A DNA stretch of 64,000 nucleotides from Oscillospiraceae bacterium (GCA_910574935.1 CAJTCU010000001.1:62001-126000); one strand, 5' to 3'; counted from the stretch's first letter, positions 49,396 to 58,811 are shown. The notes: a model not told the origin generated them from the sequence alone. Numbers and translations are program-made.

Positions 49396-50637
49396 CTATC
49401 CGCCTCCTTTGGGCTTTGCCAAAACCTCCACCGCGTTGCGCACCTCTTCCTGGGTCTGTTCCGTATCTAGATAGGCCGAGCTATAAAGTATAATTCCGTT
49501 ACACGCCGCCTCCCGCGCCGCTGTGATCTGCTGGCCGATCACCTGTCCCCCGGCCCAGTCTTCCTCCCCCGCTCCAGCCTTGTAAAGGGCAAGGCCTACA
49601 TACAGCCGCGCGTTTGGGTGCCTGTAAAGCTTCGACCATTCCTCCAGCGCCTGGGTATAGTCCAGCCCCTCATTTTCAAAACTATAGTAGATTTGCGGGC
49701 ATACATAATCAGCATAGCCTGGGGTGGCGCACCAAGCTTCCACGTCCGCTCCCATCTCATGGTCATTGGCAATGTTTCCCTGGGGTGACACGCCAAAGGC
49801 TACATCCTCTCTCACTGCTTTTACCTTTTCATATACCAAAGCCATCATGGCGTTAATATTAGCGCTCCGCCATTCTTCTAGTTCCAAAGGGGTCTCCACG
49901 GTCTCTACATGAAGCTGATAGGCCTCTTCATCCAGGCCAGCGTCTTGGGCCGGGTAAAAATAGTCGTCAAAGTGGATTCCGTCTACTGGATAATTTTCCA
50001 CAATTTCTGCCGCTCCGTCCGCGATCAGACTCCGTATATAGGGGTAAGCGGGGTTGAGATAAACGCCGCCCTCCCACTTCATAAAATAGAATGGATATTC
50101 CTCCCCCAAGACCGTATAGGGGTTGTCCTGGGCCAGCTCCCCAGGCGTCTCGGCTGTGCGCACCCGCAGAGGGTTAATCCACGCGTGAAACTCCAGCCCC
50201 AGCCCATGCGTGTACTCCACCATAAACTTCAGGGGATCATAGCCCGGGTCCTGGCCCTGTTTGCCGGTAAGAAGGTGGGACCAGGGGTATTGCTTAGAAG
50301 GATAAAGGGCGTCACAAAAGGGGCGCACATGAACGAACAGCGCTGTTAAGCCTTTCTCCTTTGCACTATCGGCAATCCCTTTGAAATTCGCCTCAAACTC
50401 TCCCTGGCTCCCCCCGCTTAGAGACATATATGGGACCCATACCCCTGCCATTTGGGTGTTTTTCGAAGTGGGCTGGGGCGCAGGAGACGGTGTAACGGTA
50501 GGCGAGGCAGGGCTGTGTAAAGCTGGTTCACTGTTCAGCACTTGTTGGCTTTGCAGCAGCCAGACCACCCCCACCGAGCAGGCCAAGAGCAGCCAGGCCA
50601 ATAGATACCCTGTCTTTTTTCCCAAAAAATGACGCAT
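49396..50637 (-). CDS. GHL10-family extracellular glycoside hydrolase (DUF187-like)
   Basis: 413 residues. N-terminal membrane anchor (about 9-30, YLLAWLLLACSVGVVWLLQS), a Ser/Thr/Pro linker (about 36-60, SPTVTPSPAPQPTS), then a TIM-barrel: GVWVPYMSLSGGSQGEF, LFVHVRPFCDALYPS, HAWINPLRV, VDGIHFDDYFYP with the acidic pair, FGVSPQGNI. The motifs match the DUF187/GHL10 group predicted to act on peptidoglycan-linked or other surface glycans. ATG 50637 follows AAAGGA. Substrate unproven. Confidence 0.88.
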   Translation of the reverse strand: MRHFLGKKTGYLLAWLLLACSVGVVWLLQSQQVLNSEPALHSPASPTVTPSPAPQPTSKNTQMAGVWVPYMSLSGGSQGEFEANFKGIADSAKEKGLTALFVHVRPFCDALYPSKQYPWSHLLTGKQGQDPGYDPLKFMVEYTHGLGLEFHAWINPLRVRTAETPGELAQDNPYTVLGEEYPFYFMKWEGGVYLNPAYPYIRSLIADGAAEIVENYPVDGIHFDDYFYPAQDAGLDEEAYQLHVETVETPLELEEWRSANINAMMALVYEKVKAVREDVAFGVSPQGNIANDHEMGADVEAWCATPGYADYVCPQIYYSFENEGLDYTQALEEWSKLYRHPNARLYVGLALYKAGAGEEDWAGGQVIGQQITAAREAACNGIILYSSAYLDTEQTQEEVRNAVEVLAKPKGGG

Positions 50638-50697
50638 TCTTCCACATCCTTTCGCTTTTCACCGGGGCAGGTGTCCAGGGAAAGCCCTTCCGCCCAA

Positions 50698-50726
50698 TTG
50701 ACAACTCCCCCAAAACCGAGTATAAT
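50698..50726 (+). promoter_or_regulatory. Promoter of the HAD/BceRS-like operon
   Basis: TTGACA (50698-50703), 17 bp, TATAAT (50721-50726); perfect consensus. Confidence 0.87.
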
Positions 50727-50783
50727 TTTTCTATTCATATCTATGTCTCTCTCTCTCCAATCATGACGGAAAGGATGTATTCC

Positions 50784-51488
50784 ATGAAGTACCGCTTCCT
50801 TTTAATGGACGCTGACTACACGCTTTTAGACTTTCCCCAGGACATGCGCCTGGCATTTCAGTCCACCTATTCCGCCTGTTTTTCTGGCCAAGCGCCCTAT
50901 AGCCAGCGCTTTTTGGAATGCTATAATGCTTGCAACAACCGCGCCTGGGAGCGCTTTGAGCGGGGCGAATGTACCAAGCAGCAGCTTTATATCAGCCGTT
51001 TTGTGGATTTTCTCGCCGAGACCGGCCTCACCGGTGACCCGGAGGCTATCAACGCCTCCTACTTTACAGCCCTGGCCCAAACCGGCACCCCCTACCCTGG
51101 CGCTGTAAAGCTGGCCGCCCAGCTCTGTAAAGACTATGAGCTTTATATTATTACCAATGGTAATGTGGTCAGCCAGAGGCCCCGGCTGGAGCATTCCGGC
51201 CTGCTGCCGTATTTTAAAGACGTGTTCGTCTCCGAGGCCGTGGGGGTGGGCAAGCCAAACAAGCGCTATTTTGACTATGTGGCCGCCCATATACAGGGCT
51301 TTCTGCCCGCTCGCGCTCTTGTAATAGGAGATTCTCCCACTTCAGACTTACAGGGCGCGGCAAACGCCGGCCTTGACAGCCTGTGGTATGACCCCGCCGG
51401 AAAAGGGCTTGACGGCGCAAAGGATTTCAGCTTTACCTATCGTGGAGAAAATTACGATGAAATAAGAAGGATTCTTTCCAATGTATAA
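50784..51488 (+). CDS. HAD-family phosphatase (YjjG-like)
   Basis: 234 residues. Motif I LLMDADYTLLDF, motif II YIITNGN, motif III/IV GKPNKRYFDYV and LVIGDSPTSDLQGAANAG; a helical cap lies between I and II. This is the YjjG/noncanonical nucleotidase group. ATG 50784 is eight bases after AAAGGA (an ATG at 50763 has none). It overlaps the response regulator start, so all three downstream genes share a transcript. Confidence 0.88.
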   Translation: MKYRFLLMDADYTLLDFPQDMRLAFQSTYSACFSGQAPYSQRFLECYNACNNRAWERFERGECTKQQLYISRFVDFLAETGLTGDPEAINASYFTALAQTGTPYPGAVKLAAQLCKDYELYIITNGNVVSQRPRLEHSGLLPYFKDVFVSEAVGVGKPNKRYFDYVAAHIQGFLPARALVIGDSPTSDLQGAANAGLDSLWYDPAGKGLDGAKDFSFTYRGENYDEIRRILSNV

Positions 51489-52152
51489 AATTTTTTTAGT
51501 TGAGGATGACCCGGTTATTTGCCGCACCGTATCTTCCCACCTCACCCTGTGGGGCTATCAGGTGCGGGCTGTGGAAAATTTTTCCCAGGTGACAGAGGAG
51601 TTTACCCAGTTCGCCCCCCATCTGGTCCTGCTAGACATCGGCCTGCCTGGTTTCAACGGGTACCACTGGTGCCAGGAAATTCGCAAGCGCTCCAAAACGC
51701 CGGTGGTGTTTATGTCTTCCGCCTCGGACAATCTGAACATTGTTACAGCCATTGACCTGGGCGGCGACGATTTTATTCCCAAGCCCTTTGACCTCACTGT
51801 ACTCACCGCCAAAGTTCAGGCCGTGCTGCGCCGGACCTACTCCATGCGGGGCAGCGTGGAGGTTTTGGAGCACGGCGGCGCCATGCTGGACCTGGGCACA
51901 GAGATTCTCACCGGACCGGAGGGAAAGCTGGAGCTGACCAAAAACGAGTTCCGGATTCTGCGCATGCTGATGGAAAACGCGGGCCGCACGGTAAGCCGCA
52001 ACGACTTGATGGTGCGGCTGTGGGAGAGCGAGAGCTTTATAGACGACAATACGCTGACCGTGAACATGTCCCGGCTGCGGAAAAAACTGGAAACCGTGGG
52101 TTTGGCTGGAATGTTGGCCACTAAAAAAGGCCAGGGATACCAGCTTAGCTAA
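51481..52152 (+). CDS. Response regulator, BceR-like (OmpR family)
   Basis: 223 residues. Receiver with acidic pair in LVEDDP, phospho-acceptor Asp in LVLLDIGLPG and Lys in FIPKPFD; winged-helix output with LTKNEFRILRMLMENAGR and TVNMSRLRKKLE. It overlaps the HAD gene by eight bases and sits 14 bp before the kinase. Its likely target is the facing ABC transporter operon, whose control region has three CTTACA repeats. Confidence 0.93.
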   Translation: MYKIFLVEDDPVICRTVSSHLTLWGYQVRAVENFSQVTEEFTQFAPHLVLLDIGLPGFNGYHWCQEIRKRSKTPVVFMSSASDNLNIVTAIDLGGDDFIPKPFDLTVLTAKVQAVLRRTYSMRGSVEVLEHGGAMLDLGTEILTGPEGKLELTKNEFRILRMLMENAGRTVSRNDLMVRLWESESFIDDNTLTVNMSRLRKKLETVGLAGMLATKKGQGYQLS

Positions 52153-52166
52153 GGAGGTGCCGCCCC

Positions 52167-53165
52167 ATTCATACCAAAATATTTCTTCACTATCTTCTGG
52201 ACCGCCGGTGGACCTGGCTGGCCGTGGTTTTGCTGGGCGCGGGCGCTTGGGGCCTTTTTCTGCTGTATGGCCTGCCCTGGGAACCGCTGTTTTATTGCTT
52301 TCTGCTCACCGGGCTTTTAGGCGTGGGGCTGTTTCTGATACCGGATTTTGTCCGCTACTACCGCACCTGGATACAGCTGGAGGCCCTTCGACGCTTGGCC
52401 CCCAAGCTTTTACAGCCGGTGGAGCCCTGCGGCCCCCTTCATCAACAGCTCATGATGGAAACCCTGGAAACCCTGCGCCTGCGGGTGGAAGACCTGGAGG
52501 CCCAGCAAACCCACCGCCAGGACGATTTGATTGAGTACTACACCCTATGGGTGCACCAGATTAAGACGCCGCTGGCAGCCATGCGGCTGATTTTACAGTC
52601 TGAACCCGTGCCCTGTGGAGAGGCTTTGCGGCAGGAGCTTTTCAAAACCGAGCGCTATGTGGATATGGTGCTGGGGTACCTACGAATTTACTCCATGAGC
52701 GCGGACCTACAGCTGGAGGAATGCGCTGTGCGGCCCATTGCGGCCCGGGCGGTGAAGATGTTTGCCCCCCAGTTTATTTATAAGCACCTGAGCTTTGAGC
52801 TGGGAGACTTTGACAATCGGGTAATCACAGACAAAAAATGGCTGCTTTTTGTGCTGGAACAGCTGATCTCTAACGCGGTGAAATACACAAAGACCGGAAG
52901 GATCAGCATTGACATGGACCAAGAAAATGTGCTGGTCCTGCGGGACACCGGCGTGGGCATTGACCCAGCGGACCTGCCCCGGGTGTTTGAGCGGGGCTTT
53001 ACCGGCCGGCTGGGCCGGCAGGAGCGGCGCTCCACGGGGCTGGGGCTTTACCTAAGCAAACGGGTGATGGAAAAGCTGCATAACCGGATTGAGGTGCAGT
53101 CCGAGCCGGGGGTGGGCACCACGGTGCGGCTGTATCTGGACCGGCCTAAGGCGGCGAAGGACTAG
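52167..53165 (+). CDS. Intramembrane-sensing histidine kinase, BceS-like, ATT start
   Basis: 332 residues if read from ATT 52167, nine bases after the strong site AAGGAGG. The N-terminus then reads IHTKIFLHYLLDRRWTWLAVVLLG, the normal opening of the BceS group; the first ATG/GTG/TTG with this frame lie after the first half of helix 1 and have no ribosome site. Two membrane helices (about 18-55) with almost no outside loop, H-box LWVHQIKTPLAAMRL, N-box LISNAVKYTKTG, and G-boxes DTGVGI and STGLGLYLSK. It senses through its transporter partner rather than directly, by family. Confidence 0.85.
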   Translation: MHTKIFLHYLLDRRWTWLAVVLLGAGAWGLFLLYGLPWEPLFYCFLLTGLLGVGLFLIPDFVRYYRTWIQLEALRRLAPKLLQPVEPCGPLHQQLMMETLETLRLRVEDLEAQQTHRQDDLIEYYTLWVHQIKTPLAAMRLILQSEPVPCGEALRQELFKTERYVDMVLGYLRIYSMSADLQLEECAVRPIAARAVKMFAPQFIYKHLSFELGDFDNRVITDKKWLLFVLEQLISNAVKYTKTGRISIDMDQENVLVLRDTGVGIDPADLPRVFERGFTGRLGRQERRSTGLGLYLSKRVMEKLHNRIEVQSEPGVGTTVRLYLDRPKAAKD

Positions 53166-53183
53166 GCCCGGGAAAATAGCGGA

Positions 53184-53216
53184 AGAGGACCAGCCCAAAG
53201 GGGCTGGTCCTCTTTA
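53184..53216 (+). terminator. Terminator of the BceRS-like operon
   Basis: 13-bp perfect stem (53184-53196 with 53201-53213), AAAG loop, then TTTATTAT. Confidence 0.87.
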
Positions 53217-53307
53217 TTATGGAAAGGTTTCATGTTGCGGTGGGCCTTTGCTGGGGGGTGTCGGGGTGGGACCGCCCCGGCCCCTGAACCCCGCCCTCAC
53301 GGGCGCT

Positions 53308-53598
53308 CTATCTGCCCCGCCAGCGGCGGTATAGGTTTTCGCCCACAGCCACCAGTGCCAGCACAGCGCAGGCGATGAGCAGCGTACTTAGTACGCTTAC
53401 AAAGACCCCACCCAGGTCCCAAGCCCCGTCCCACAGCCGCATAGGCCCGAACAGCACGCTGGCCGCGGAACGTATCATCCGGAACAGCAGGTCCGCCCCG
53501 GCCGAAAGCAGCCGCCACACAAAGCTTAGCACCGCGCCCAAAACGGACCAGGCCGTGTTGGCCAGCCAAGCGAAAATATCAAATAATACGCCAATCAT
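53308..53598 (-). CDS. Small membrane protein of the BceAB-like operon
   Basis: 96 residues; two hydrophobic stretches (about 5-30 and 65-85) and an amphipathic middle rich in Trp/Arg, ending NLYRRWRGR. ATG 53598 has AAGGAGG upstream, 14 bp after the permease gene. No family recognised. Position suggests an accessory or quality-control peptide of the transporter. Confidence 0.65.
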   Translation of the reverse strand: MIGVLFDIFAWLANTAWSVLGAVLSFVWRLLSAGADLLFRMIRSAASVLFGPMRLWDGAWDLGGVFVSVLSTLLIACAVLALVAVGENLYRRWRGR

Positions 53599-53611
53599 AA
53601 CAATCTCCTCC

Positions 53612-55633
53612 TTACGCGGCTGTTTCCACGATTTTGTAATAAGTCCGTGCGGTGAGCAGATAAATGACCAGATACATCACGCTGAACACCAGTACGCAGC
53701 CCACCATGCTGATGAGGATGAGGGTGAAGTTTACCATGTTCAGCATAGCCAAAATTAGCTGGAGCATGTGGAACGCCACCCCAAGGTGTAAAATAGCCAT
53801 GAATAGGGGCAGGAAAAATACCATCAGCACCTGGCTGTGGATGCTGCGCTTCACCTCCTGGTGGCTCATGCCCACCTTTTGCATAATGTCAAAGCGGCGT
53901 GCGTCCTCGTAGCCCTCGGAAAGCTGCTTATAGTAGATGATCAGCACCGTGCCCATCAGGAACACCGCCCCCATGAACAGCCCCAGGAAGAACAGCCCGC
54001 CGTACAGCTCCATGGCGTCGGTCAGGTCGCTGGCCTTGGTGCTGAAGACTAATCTCTCGTAGCTGCCGCCGTTTTCGCTGAAGGCGTGCCAGTGCTGCTC
54101 CGCCTCGTCCCAGTAGGTGTCGGAAAAGCGCTGCACGGCCTCCCGACTGTTGTCGCTGAGGTCGATGCGGTACACCATGTCGGCCACCGCTTGGCCTCCC
54201 TTCACCATAAAGCGGCCGTCCTCCTGGAACCGGGAGTCGTCCAGCACCAGGGCGTAGTCGCTGTAGCCCAGCCAGGTGGTGCTCTTGGGGGAGGCCACCC
54301 CCTGGGCGAAGTCCACCTTGCGCACCTGGAAGGTCTCGCCAAAAACGGTGAGCTCGCCGTGCTCTATGGCGCCCGCCTCGATGTTGCCCGCCGGGTCGTA
54401 CAGCAGGGCCTCGCCGGGGGCCAGGGTCTCGTGGGTGTTGTTGTAGCGGTTGTAGTCCGACAGGGTGTACACCTCCAGCATGTAGTACTGGTTGCTCACC
54501 GTGCCGTCGCCGTCGTACAGCACGTTGCCCACCCGGCTGCCGGCGAAGGACCAGAACTTGCGGTCCATGCTGTGGGTGATGGAGATGCCCTGCCGGGCGC
54601 AGAGGTCCTCTGTCAGCTCCTTCAGGCTCTCCAGGGCCTGGTCGTTGCCCCCGTAGATCTCGAAGTTGATGTCGTTGGGGTTGCGGCCGGCTACCATGTC
54701 CTCTACCCCGGTGTACAGGGAGAAGGTGGTGGATACCGTTACCAGCAGGCAGGTGAACAGGATGCAGATGGAGGCCAGGCCCGCGGCGTTCTGCTTCATG
54801 CGGTAGAGCATACCAGAAAGGGTGGTGAAGTGCTTGGTCTGATAGTAGAAGCCCTTGTTCTTTTTCAGCAGCTTCAAAAGAGCGGTAATGCCCACAATGA
54901 ACAGCAGGTAGGTGCCCAGAATGACCAGAACCACTGCCACAAAGAACAGCAGCAGGGCCATCACCGGGTCCTCAATGGTCAGGGCCAGGTAGTAGCCAGC
55001 CCCCAGCAGCGCCACCCCTATGAGGGCTAAAAACCACCGGGCCTTGGGCTCCTTCTCCCCCACAGAGCTGCTGTGAAGCAGCTCAATGGGCTTACTAAGC
55101 CGCACCTGTAGGATGTTGTACAGGGCGGTTACCAGGTAGATGACCCCAAAGAGCAGCACCGTGCTGACAATGGCCCCGGCGGGAATGAGGAAGGGGATGG
55201 GGCTGGCGGCGGCCATCAGATGGTCCAGGATCAGGAAGAACAGCTTGGAAAACGCGATCCCCAGACCCAGGCCAAAGGCCAGGGAGATCAAGAAGGTAAT
55301 CATGGTCTCGGTGAGGATGACCATGCCAATGTGGCGTTTTTCCATGCCCAGGATGTTGTACAGGCCCAGCTCCCGCTTCCGGCGTTTCATCAGGAAGCTG
55401 TTGGTATAGAAGATAAAGATGGCCGCGAAAATGCCGATCACGATTACGCCAAAGCCCATGGTGGCCGCCACGGTGCGGGCGCCGAGCATCTCAGCGGCGT
55501 CGCAGCCCATTTTGATGGCGTAGATCATATAGTACATCATAATAATGCCCGCGCCCGAGAGCATATAGGGCACAGTGACCCGGTAGTTTTTCCGCACATT
55601 CTGCCAGGCCAGCCGGGGATATAGCTTAAGCAT
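53612..55633 (-). CDS. BceB-like ABC transporter permease
   Basis: 673 residues, FtsX superfamily with ten membrane helices and a large extracellular loop (about 300-520) typical of BceB. Start segment LKLYPRLAWQNVRKNYRVTVPYML. ATG 55633 is chosen: GGGGAGG sits six bases upstream, while ATG 55639 overlaps it. Works with the ATPase encoded just upstream to detect or remove wall-active peptide antibiotics, and signals to the BceS-like kinase. The ligand is unknown. Confidence 0.92.
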   Translation of the reverse strand: MLKLYPRLAWQNVRKNYRVTVPYMLSGAGIIMMYYMIYAIKMGCDAAEMLGARTVAATMGFGVIVIGIFAAIFIFYTNSFLMKRRKRELGLYNILGMEKRHIGMVILTETMITFLISLAFGLGLGIAFSKLFFLILDHLMAAASPIPFLIPAGAIVSTVLLFGVIYLVTALYNILQVRLSKPIELLHSSSVGEKEPKARWFLALIGVALLGAGYYLALTIEDPVMALLLFFVAVVLVILGTYLLFIVGITALLKLLKKNKGFYYQTKHFTTLSGMLYRMKQNAAGLASICILFTCLLVTVSTTFSLYTGVEDMVAGRNPNDINFEIYGGNDQALESLKELTEDLCARQGISITHSMDRKFWSFAGSRVGNVLYDGDGTVSNQYYMLEVYTLSDYNRYNNTHETLAPGEALLYDPAGNIEAGAIEHGELTVFGETFQVRKVDFAQGVASPKSTTWLGYSDYALVLDDSRFQEDGRFMVKGGQAVADMVYRIDLSDNSREAVQRFSDTYWDEAEQHWHAFSENGGSYERLVFSTKASDLTDAMELYGGLFFLGLFMGAVFLMGTVLIIYYKQLSEGYEDARRFDIMQKVGMSHQEVKRSIHSQVLMVFFLPLFMAILHLGVAFHMLQLILAMLNMVNFTLILISMVGCVLVFSVMYLVIYLLTARTYYKIVETAA

Positions 55634-56402
55634 TTTCATCCTCCCCTTCTCCAGAGGTGGCCAGTACTGTCAGCGTATCCGAGATACTCTGGTACATCTG
55701 GTCATCGGTGTGCTCTCCTCGATACAGCTGGTGGAACACCTGTCCGTCCTTGATGAACAGCACCCGCCCAGCCCGGCTGGCAGCCTGGATAGAGTGGGTG
55801 ACCATGAGGATGGTCTGGCCAGCGCGGTTAATCTTTGTGAAGATCTCCATAATCTGGGCCGCCGAGCGGGAATCCAGGGCCCCGGTGGGCTCGTCAGCCA
55901 AAATCAGTTGGGGCTGGGTGATAATGGCCCGGGCAATGGCAGTGCGCTGCTTTTGTCCGCCAGAGATCTCGTAGGGGAATTTTTCCAGTAGCTCTTCAAT
56001 GCCCAGGCTGCGGGCAATGGGCTCCAGCCGCTGGCGCATTTCCTCGTGCTTTTTGCCAGCCAGCACCAGGGGCAGGAAGATGTTGTCCTGCACGGAGAAG
56101 GTGTCTAGCAGATTAAAGTCCTGAAATACAAAGCCCAGGTTGTCCCGGCGAAAGGCGGATATCTCCTTTTCCGGCAGGCTGACAATATCCCGCATGTTTA
56201 GAAATACTTTGCCAGAAGTGGGCTTATCCAGGGCGGCCAGGATATTCAAAAGGGTGGTTTTACCAGAGCCGGACTCGCCCATAATGGCGGTAAACTCCCC
56301 CTGTTCCACCGTAAAGCTTACGTCCCGCAGGGCGTGGACCTGGGCTCCGCCAAAACGGTTGGAATATGTTTTTTTCAAATGGTCAACAGATAAAAGGGCC
56401 AT
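55626..56402 (-). CDS. BceA-like ABC transporter ATPase
   Basis: 258 residues. Walker A GESGSGKTT, Q-loop VFQDFNLLDTF, signature ISGGQKQRTAIARA, Walker B LILADEPTGALD, H-loop VTHS. ATG 56402 with AAAGGAG upstream; the C-terminus overlaps the permease start by eight bases. MacB/BceA subfamily. Confidence 0.94.
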   Translation of the reverse strand: MALLSVDHLKKTYSNRFGGAQVHALRDVSFTVEQGEFTAIMGESGSGKTTLLNILAALDKPTSGKVFLNMRDIVSLPEKEISAFRRDNLGFVFQDFNLLDTFSVQDNIFLPLVLAGKKHEEMRQRLEPIARSLGIEELLEKFPYEISGGQKQRTAIARAIITQPQLILADEPTGALDSRSAAQIMEIFTKINRAGQTILMVTHSIQAASRAGRVLFIKDGQVFHQLYRGEHTDDQMYQSISDTLTVLATSGEGEDENA

Positions 56403-56435
56403 CGTGATCTCTCCTTTTGTTCTTTTCATGACACA

Positions 56436-56500
56436 ATTATAGCCCGGATTTCTTACAAAATCCATAAGGCAGACTTACAAAAGGACAGTGGAAGCTTACA
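56436..56500 (-). promoter_or_regulatory. Promoter with three phased CTTACA repeats
   Basis: On the minus strand a TATAAT (56436-56441) lies 34 bases before the ATPase gene; the -35 at 17 bp is poor (TGGATT). CTTACA occurs at 56452-56457, 56474-56479 and 56495-56500, spaced 22 and 21 bp (about two helix turns). This pattern fits a response-regulator-activated promoter. Confidence 0.65.
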
Positions 56501-56577
56501 GTTTTGTCACAAAGGCCCCAGGGCCCGCTTGGGTCCCCGCGCGCCGCCAAAGAAGAGCCCGTATCCGGCCAAAAGCA

Positions 56578-56608
56578 AAGGCGGGCGCCCTTAAAAAGGG
56601 CCCCCGCC
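56578..56608 (-). terminator. Hairpin downstream of glgX
   Basis: A GC-rich stem GGCGGG.GCCCTT/AAGGG.CCCGCC with a T-rich (TTTGCTTTT) stretch on the minus strand, 56 bp after the glgX stop. Confidence 0.45.
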
Positions 56609-56663
56609 GCATTCTCTTTAGAACGACATCCGCCTGTTTTGGCACAGGGACACGCCGTGTTTT

Positions 56664-58811
56664 TTATCTGCCCAAAAACACCTTCACAGACCGAGGACCG
56701 ATCTGGAATCCGCGGTTTTCCAGCCGCCGGACCACCTGCTCTGGCTGCCAGGTATCCACCACCTGCTCCCAACGCATGGAATGGGGCAGCTCTGGCAGGG
56801 CCGCGTCCAGCTGTTCCCAGTAGGAGTTTGCCGCAACATACACTACCTCGGCCCCTTTGTCCCGCTGGTACCCCGCAAACATGACCCCCACGTAGTGCTC
56901 GTCAGCCCCAAAGGGTCCATTGTGCCAGGGCATTACCCCATGAAAGCTTACATCTGGCAGGCCCGCTACCCCATCGCTCAGGTTGGTGCGCAGCACCCGG
57001 TGGTCTTTCCGCAGGGCGATCATGTACCGGAAAAACTGGACCATATCCTTATGCTGTTCCAGGCGGTTCCAGTCTAGCCAAGAGATAATGCTGTCCTGGC
57101 AATAGGCATTGTTATTTCCAAACTGGGTATTGCAAAACTCATCCCCGGCCAGGAACATGGGAATACCCCGGCTGCACATCAGCAGGGCAAAGGCATTGCG
57201 GATCATCCGCATCCGCAGCTGGTTCACCCCTGGGTCCTCTGTTTCGCCCTCTATGCCGCAGTTCCAGCTACAGTTATTCCAGCAGCCGTCGGTATTGTTC
57301 CAGCCGTTGCCCTCGTTATGCTTTTCATTGTAGGCGAACAGGTCGTACATGGTAAAGCCATCGTGGCAGGTCAAGAAGTTTACCGAGGCGTTGGTGCGGC
57401 CCCGGACCTCGTAGATATCCCGAGAGCCGGAAATTCGCTGGGCGGCGTTTTGGGCTGTGCCTGGGTCCCCTTTGATAAAGCAGCGCATCTCGTCCCGATA
57501 CTTTCCGTTCCACTCGGCCCAGCGGTTCCAAGAGGGGAAAGTGCCCACCTGGTACAGGCCACCAGCGTCCCAGGCCTCGGCAATCAGCTTTACCCCGCCC
57601 AAAATGGGGTCAAAGGCTAATGATTGCAGCAAGGGCGGTTTGTCCATGGGAGAACCATCCTCATTCCGGCCCAAAATGGAGGCCAGATCAAACCGGAAGC
57701 CATCCACCCGGTAGGTGGTTACCCAGTAGCGCAAGCAGTCCAAAATCATCTGGTGCACAATGGGGTGGTTGCAGTTCAGGGTATTTCCGCAGCCGCTGAA
57801 ATTATAGTAATACCCCTCTGGCGTGAGCAGATAGTATATATTGTTGTCAAAGCCTTTAAAGGAAAAGAACGGGCCCTGCTCGTTGCCCTCGGCGGTGTGG
57901 TTAAACACCACGTCCAGGTATACCTCGATCCCGTTCTTTTTAAACTCGTGGATCAGGTTTTTCAGTTCGTTGCCCTCCCGGTTGTGCTCGGTAGAGGCCG
58001 TGTAGCTGGTATTGGGCGCAAAAAAGCTAACGCTGCTATAGCCCCAGTAGTTATACAGCTTCTGGCCGTTGTGCTCCCGATAGTCCTGCATTTCATCAAA
58101 CTCAAAAATGGGCATCATTTCCACAGCGTTCACGCCCAGCTCCTTCAGGTAAGGGATCTTCTCCCGAAGTCCCTCAAAGGTGCCGGGGAACTTCACCCCC
58201 GAAGAGGCGTCTTTTGTGAAGCCCCGCACGTGCAGCTCGTAAATAATCATGTCCTCAATGGGCATCCGAGATTGCTGGGTATCTCCCCAGTCAAAGTCAT
58301 CCTTTACCACCCGGGCCTTATACTGCTGCATGCCCGGCTGGTTCTCCCCCCACTCCCGCTGGCCGGTCACGGCCTTTGCATAAGGATCCAGCAGACACTT
58401 GCTCCGGTCAAAGATTAGGCCCTTCTGGGGGTCGTAGGGTCCATCTACCCGGTAGCCGTACTCAAACTGGGCAATATCCAGCTTAAACACGATCATGGAA
58501 TAGACATTGCCAATTTTGTAATGCTCTGGAAAGGGGATTTCCCCATAGGGCTCATCCTCGCCAGTGTGGAAGAGCAGAAGGGAAACGCTGGTGGCCCCAT
58601 TGGAGTGAACCGTAAAATTCACCCCGCCAGGAATAGCGGTAGCGCCGTTGATCTCGTAAAAGCCGGGGCGGATGGAATACTTGATGCCAGCGCACTCCAC
58701 AAAGTCCAGGGGGACCAGGTGGATGTTGCTGGGCAGCTTCATGCTGGCCAACTCGCTATTTTTGTTCAGGGTATGCACATTTAAAATATTATGGACGCCG
58801 TCTGTTTCCAT
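56664..58811 (-). CDS. glgX: Glycogen debranching enzyme (isoamylase type)
   Basis: 715 residues; hydrolyses alpha-1,6 branches left by glycogen phosphorylase. CBM48-like N-terminal domain (about 45-150), GH13_11 barrel with DVVFNHTAEGNEQGP, the nucleophile Asp in VDGFRFDLAS, acid Glu in KLIAEAWDAGG and the third Asp in FLTCHDGFTMYD, and a C-terminal beta domain. ATG 58811 chosen over GTG 58820 by Shine-Dalgarno spacing. Not linked to glgP here, though both are in the window. Confidence 0.93.
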   Translation of the reverse strand: METDGVHNILNVHTLNKNSELASMKLPSNIHLVPLDFVECAGIKYSIRPGFYEINGATAIPGGVNFTVHSNGATSVSLLLFHTGEDEPYGEIPFPEHYKIGNVYSMIVFKLDIAQFEYGYRVDGPYDPQKGLIFDRSKCLLDPYAKAVTGQREWGENQPGMQQYKARVVKDDFDWGDTQQSRMPIEDMIIYELHVRGFTKDASSGVKFPGTFEGLREKIPYLKELGVNAVEMMPIFEFDEMQDYREHNGQKLYNYWGYSSVSFFAPNTSYTASTEHNREGNELKNLIHEFKKNGIEVYLDVVFNHTAEGNEQGPFFSFKGFDNNIYYLLTPEGYYYNFSGCGNTLNCNHPIVHQMILDCLRYWVTTYRVDGFRFDLASILGRNEDGSPMDKPPLLQSLAFDPILGGVKLIAEAWDAGGLYQVGTFPSWNRWAEWNGKYRDEMRCFIKGDPGTAQNAAQRISGSRDIYEVRGRTNASVNFLTCHDGFTMYDLFAYNEKHNEGNGWNNTDGCWNNCSWNCGIEGETEDPGVNQLRMRMIRNAFALLMCSRGIPMFLAGDEFCNTQFGNNNAYCQDSIISWLDWNRLEQHKDMVQFFRYMIALRKDHRVLRTNLSDGVAGLPDVSFHGVMPWHNGPFGADEHYVGVMFAGYQRDKGAEVVYVAANSYWEQLDAALPELPHSMRWEQVVDTWQPEQVVRRLENRGFQIGPRSVKVFLGR

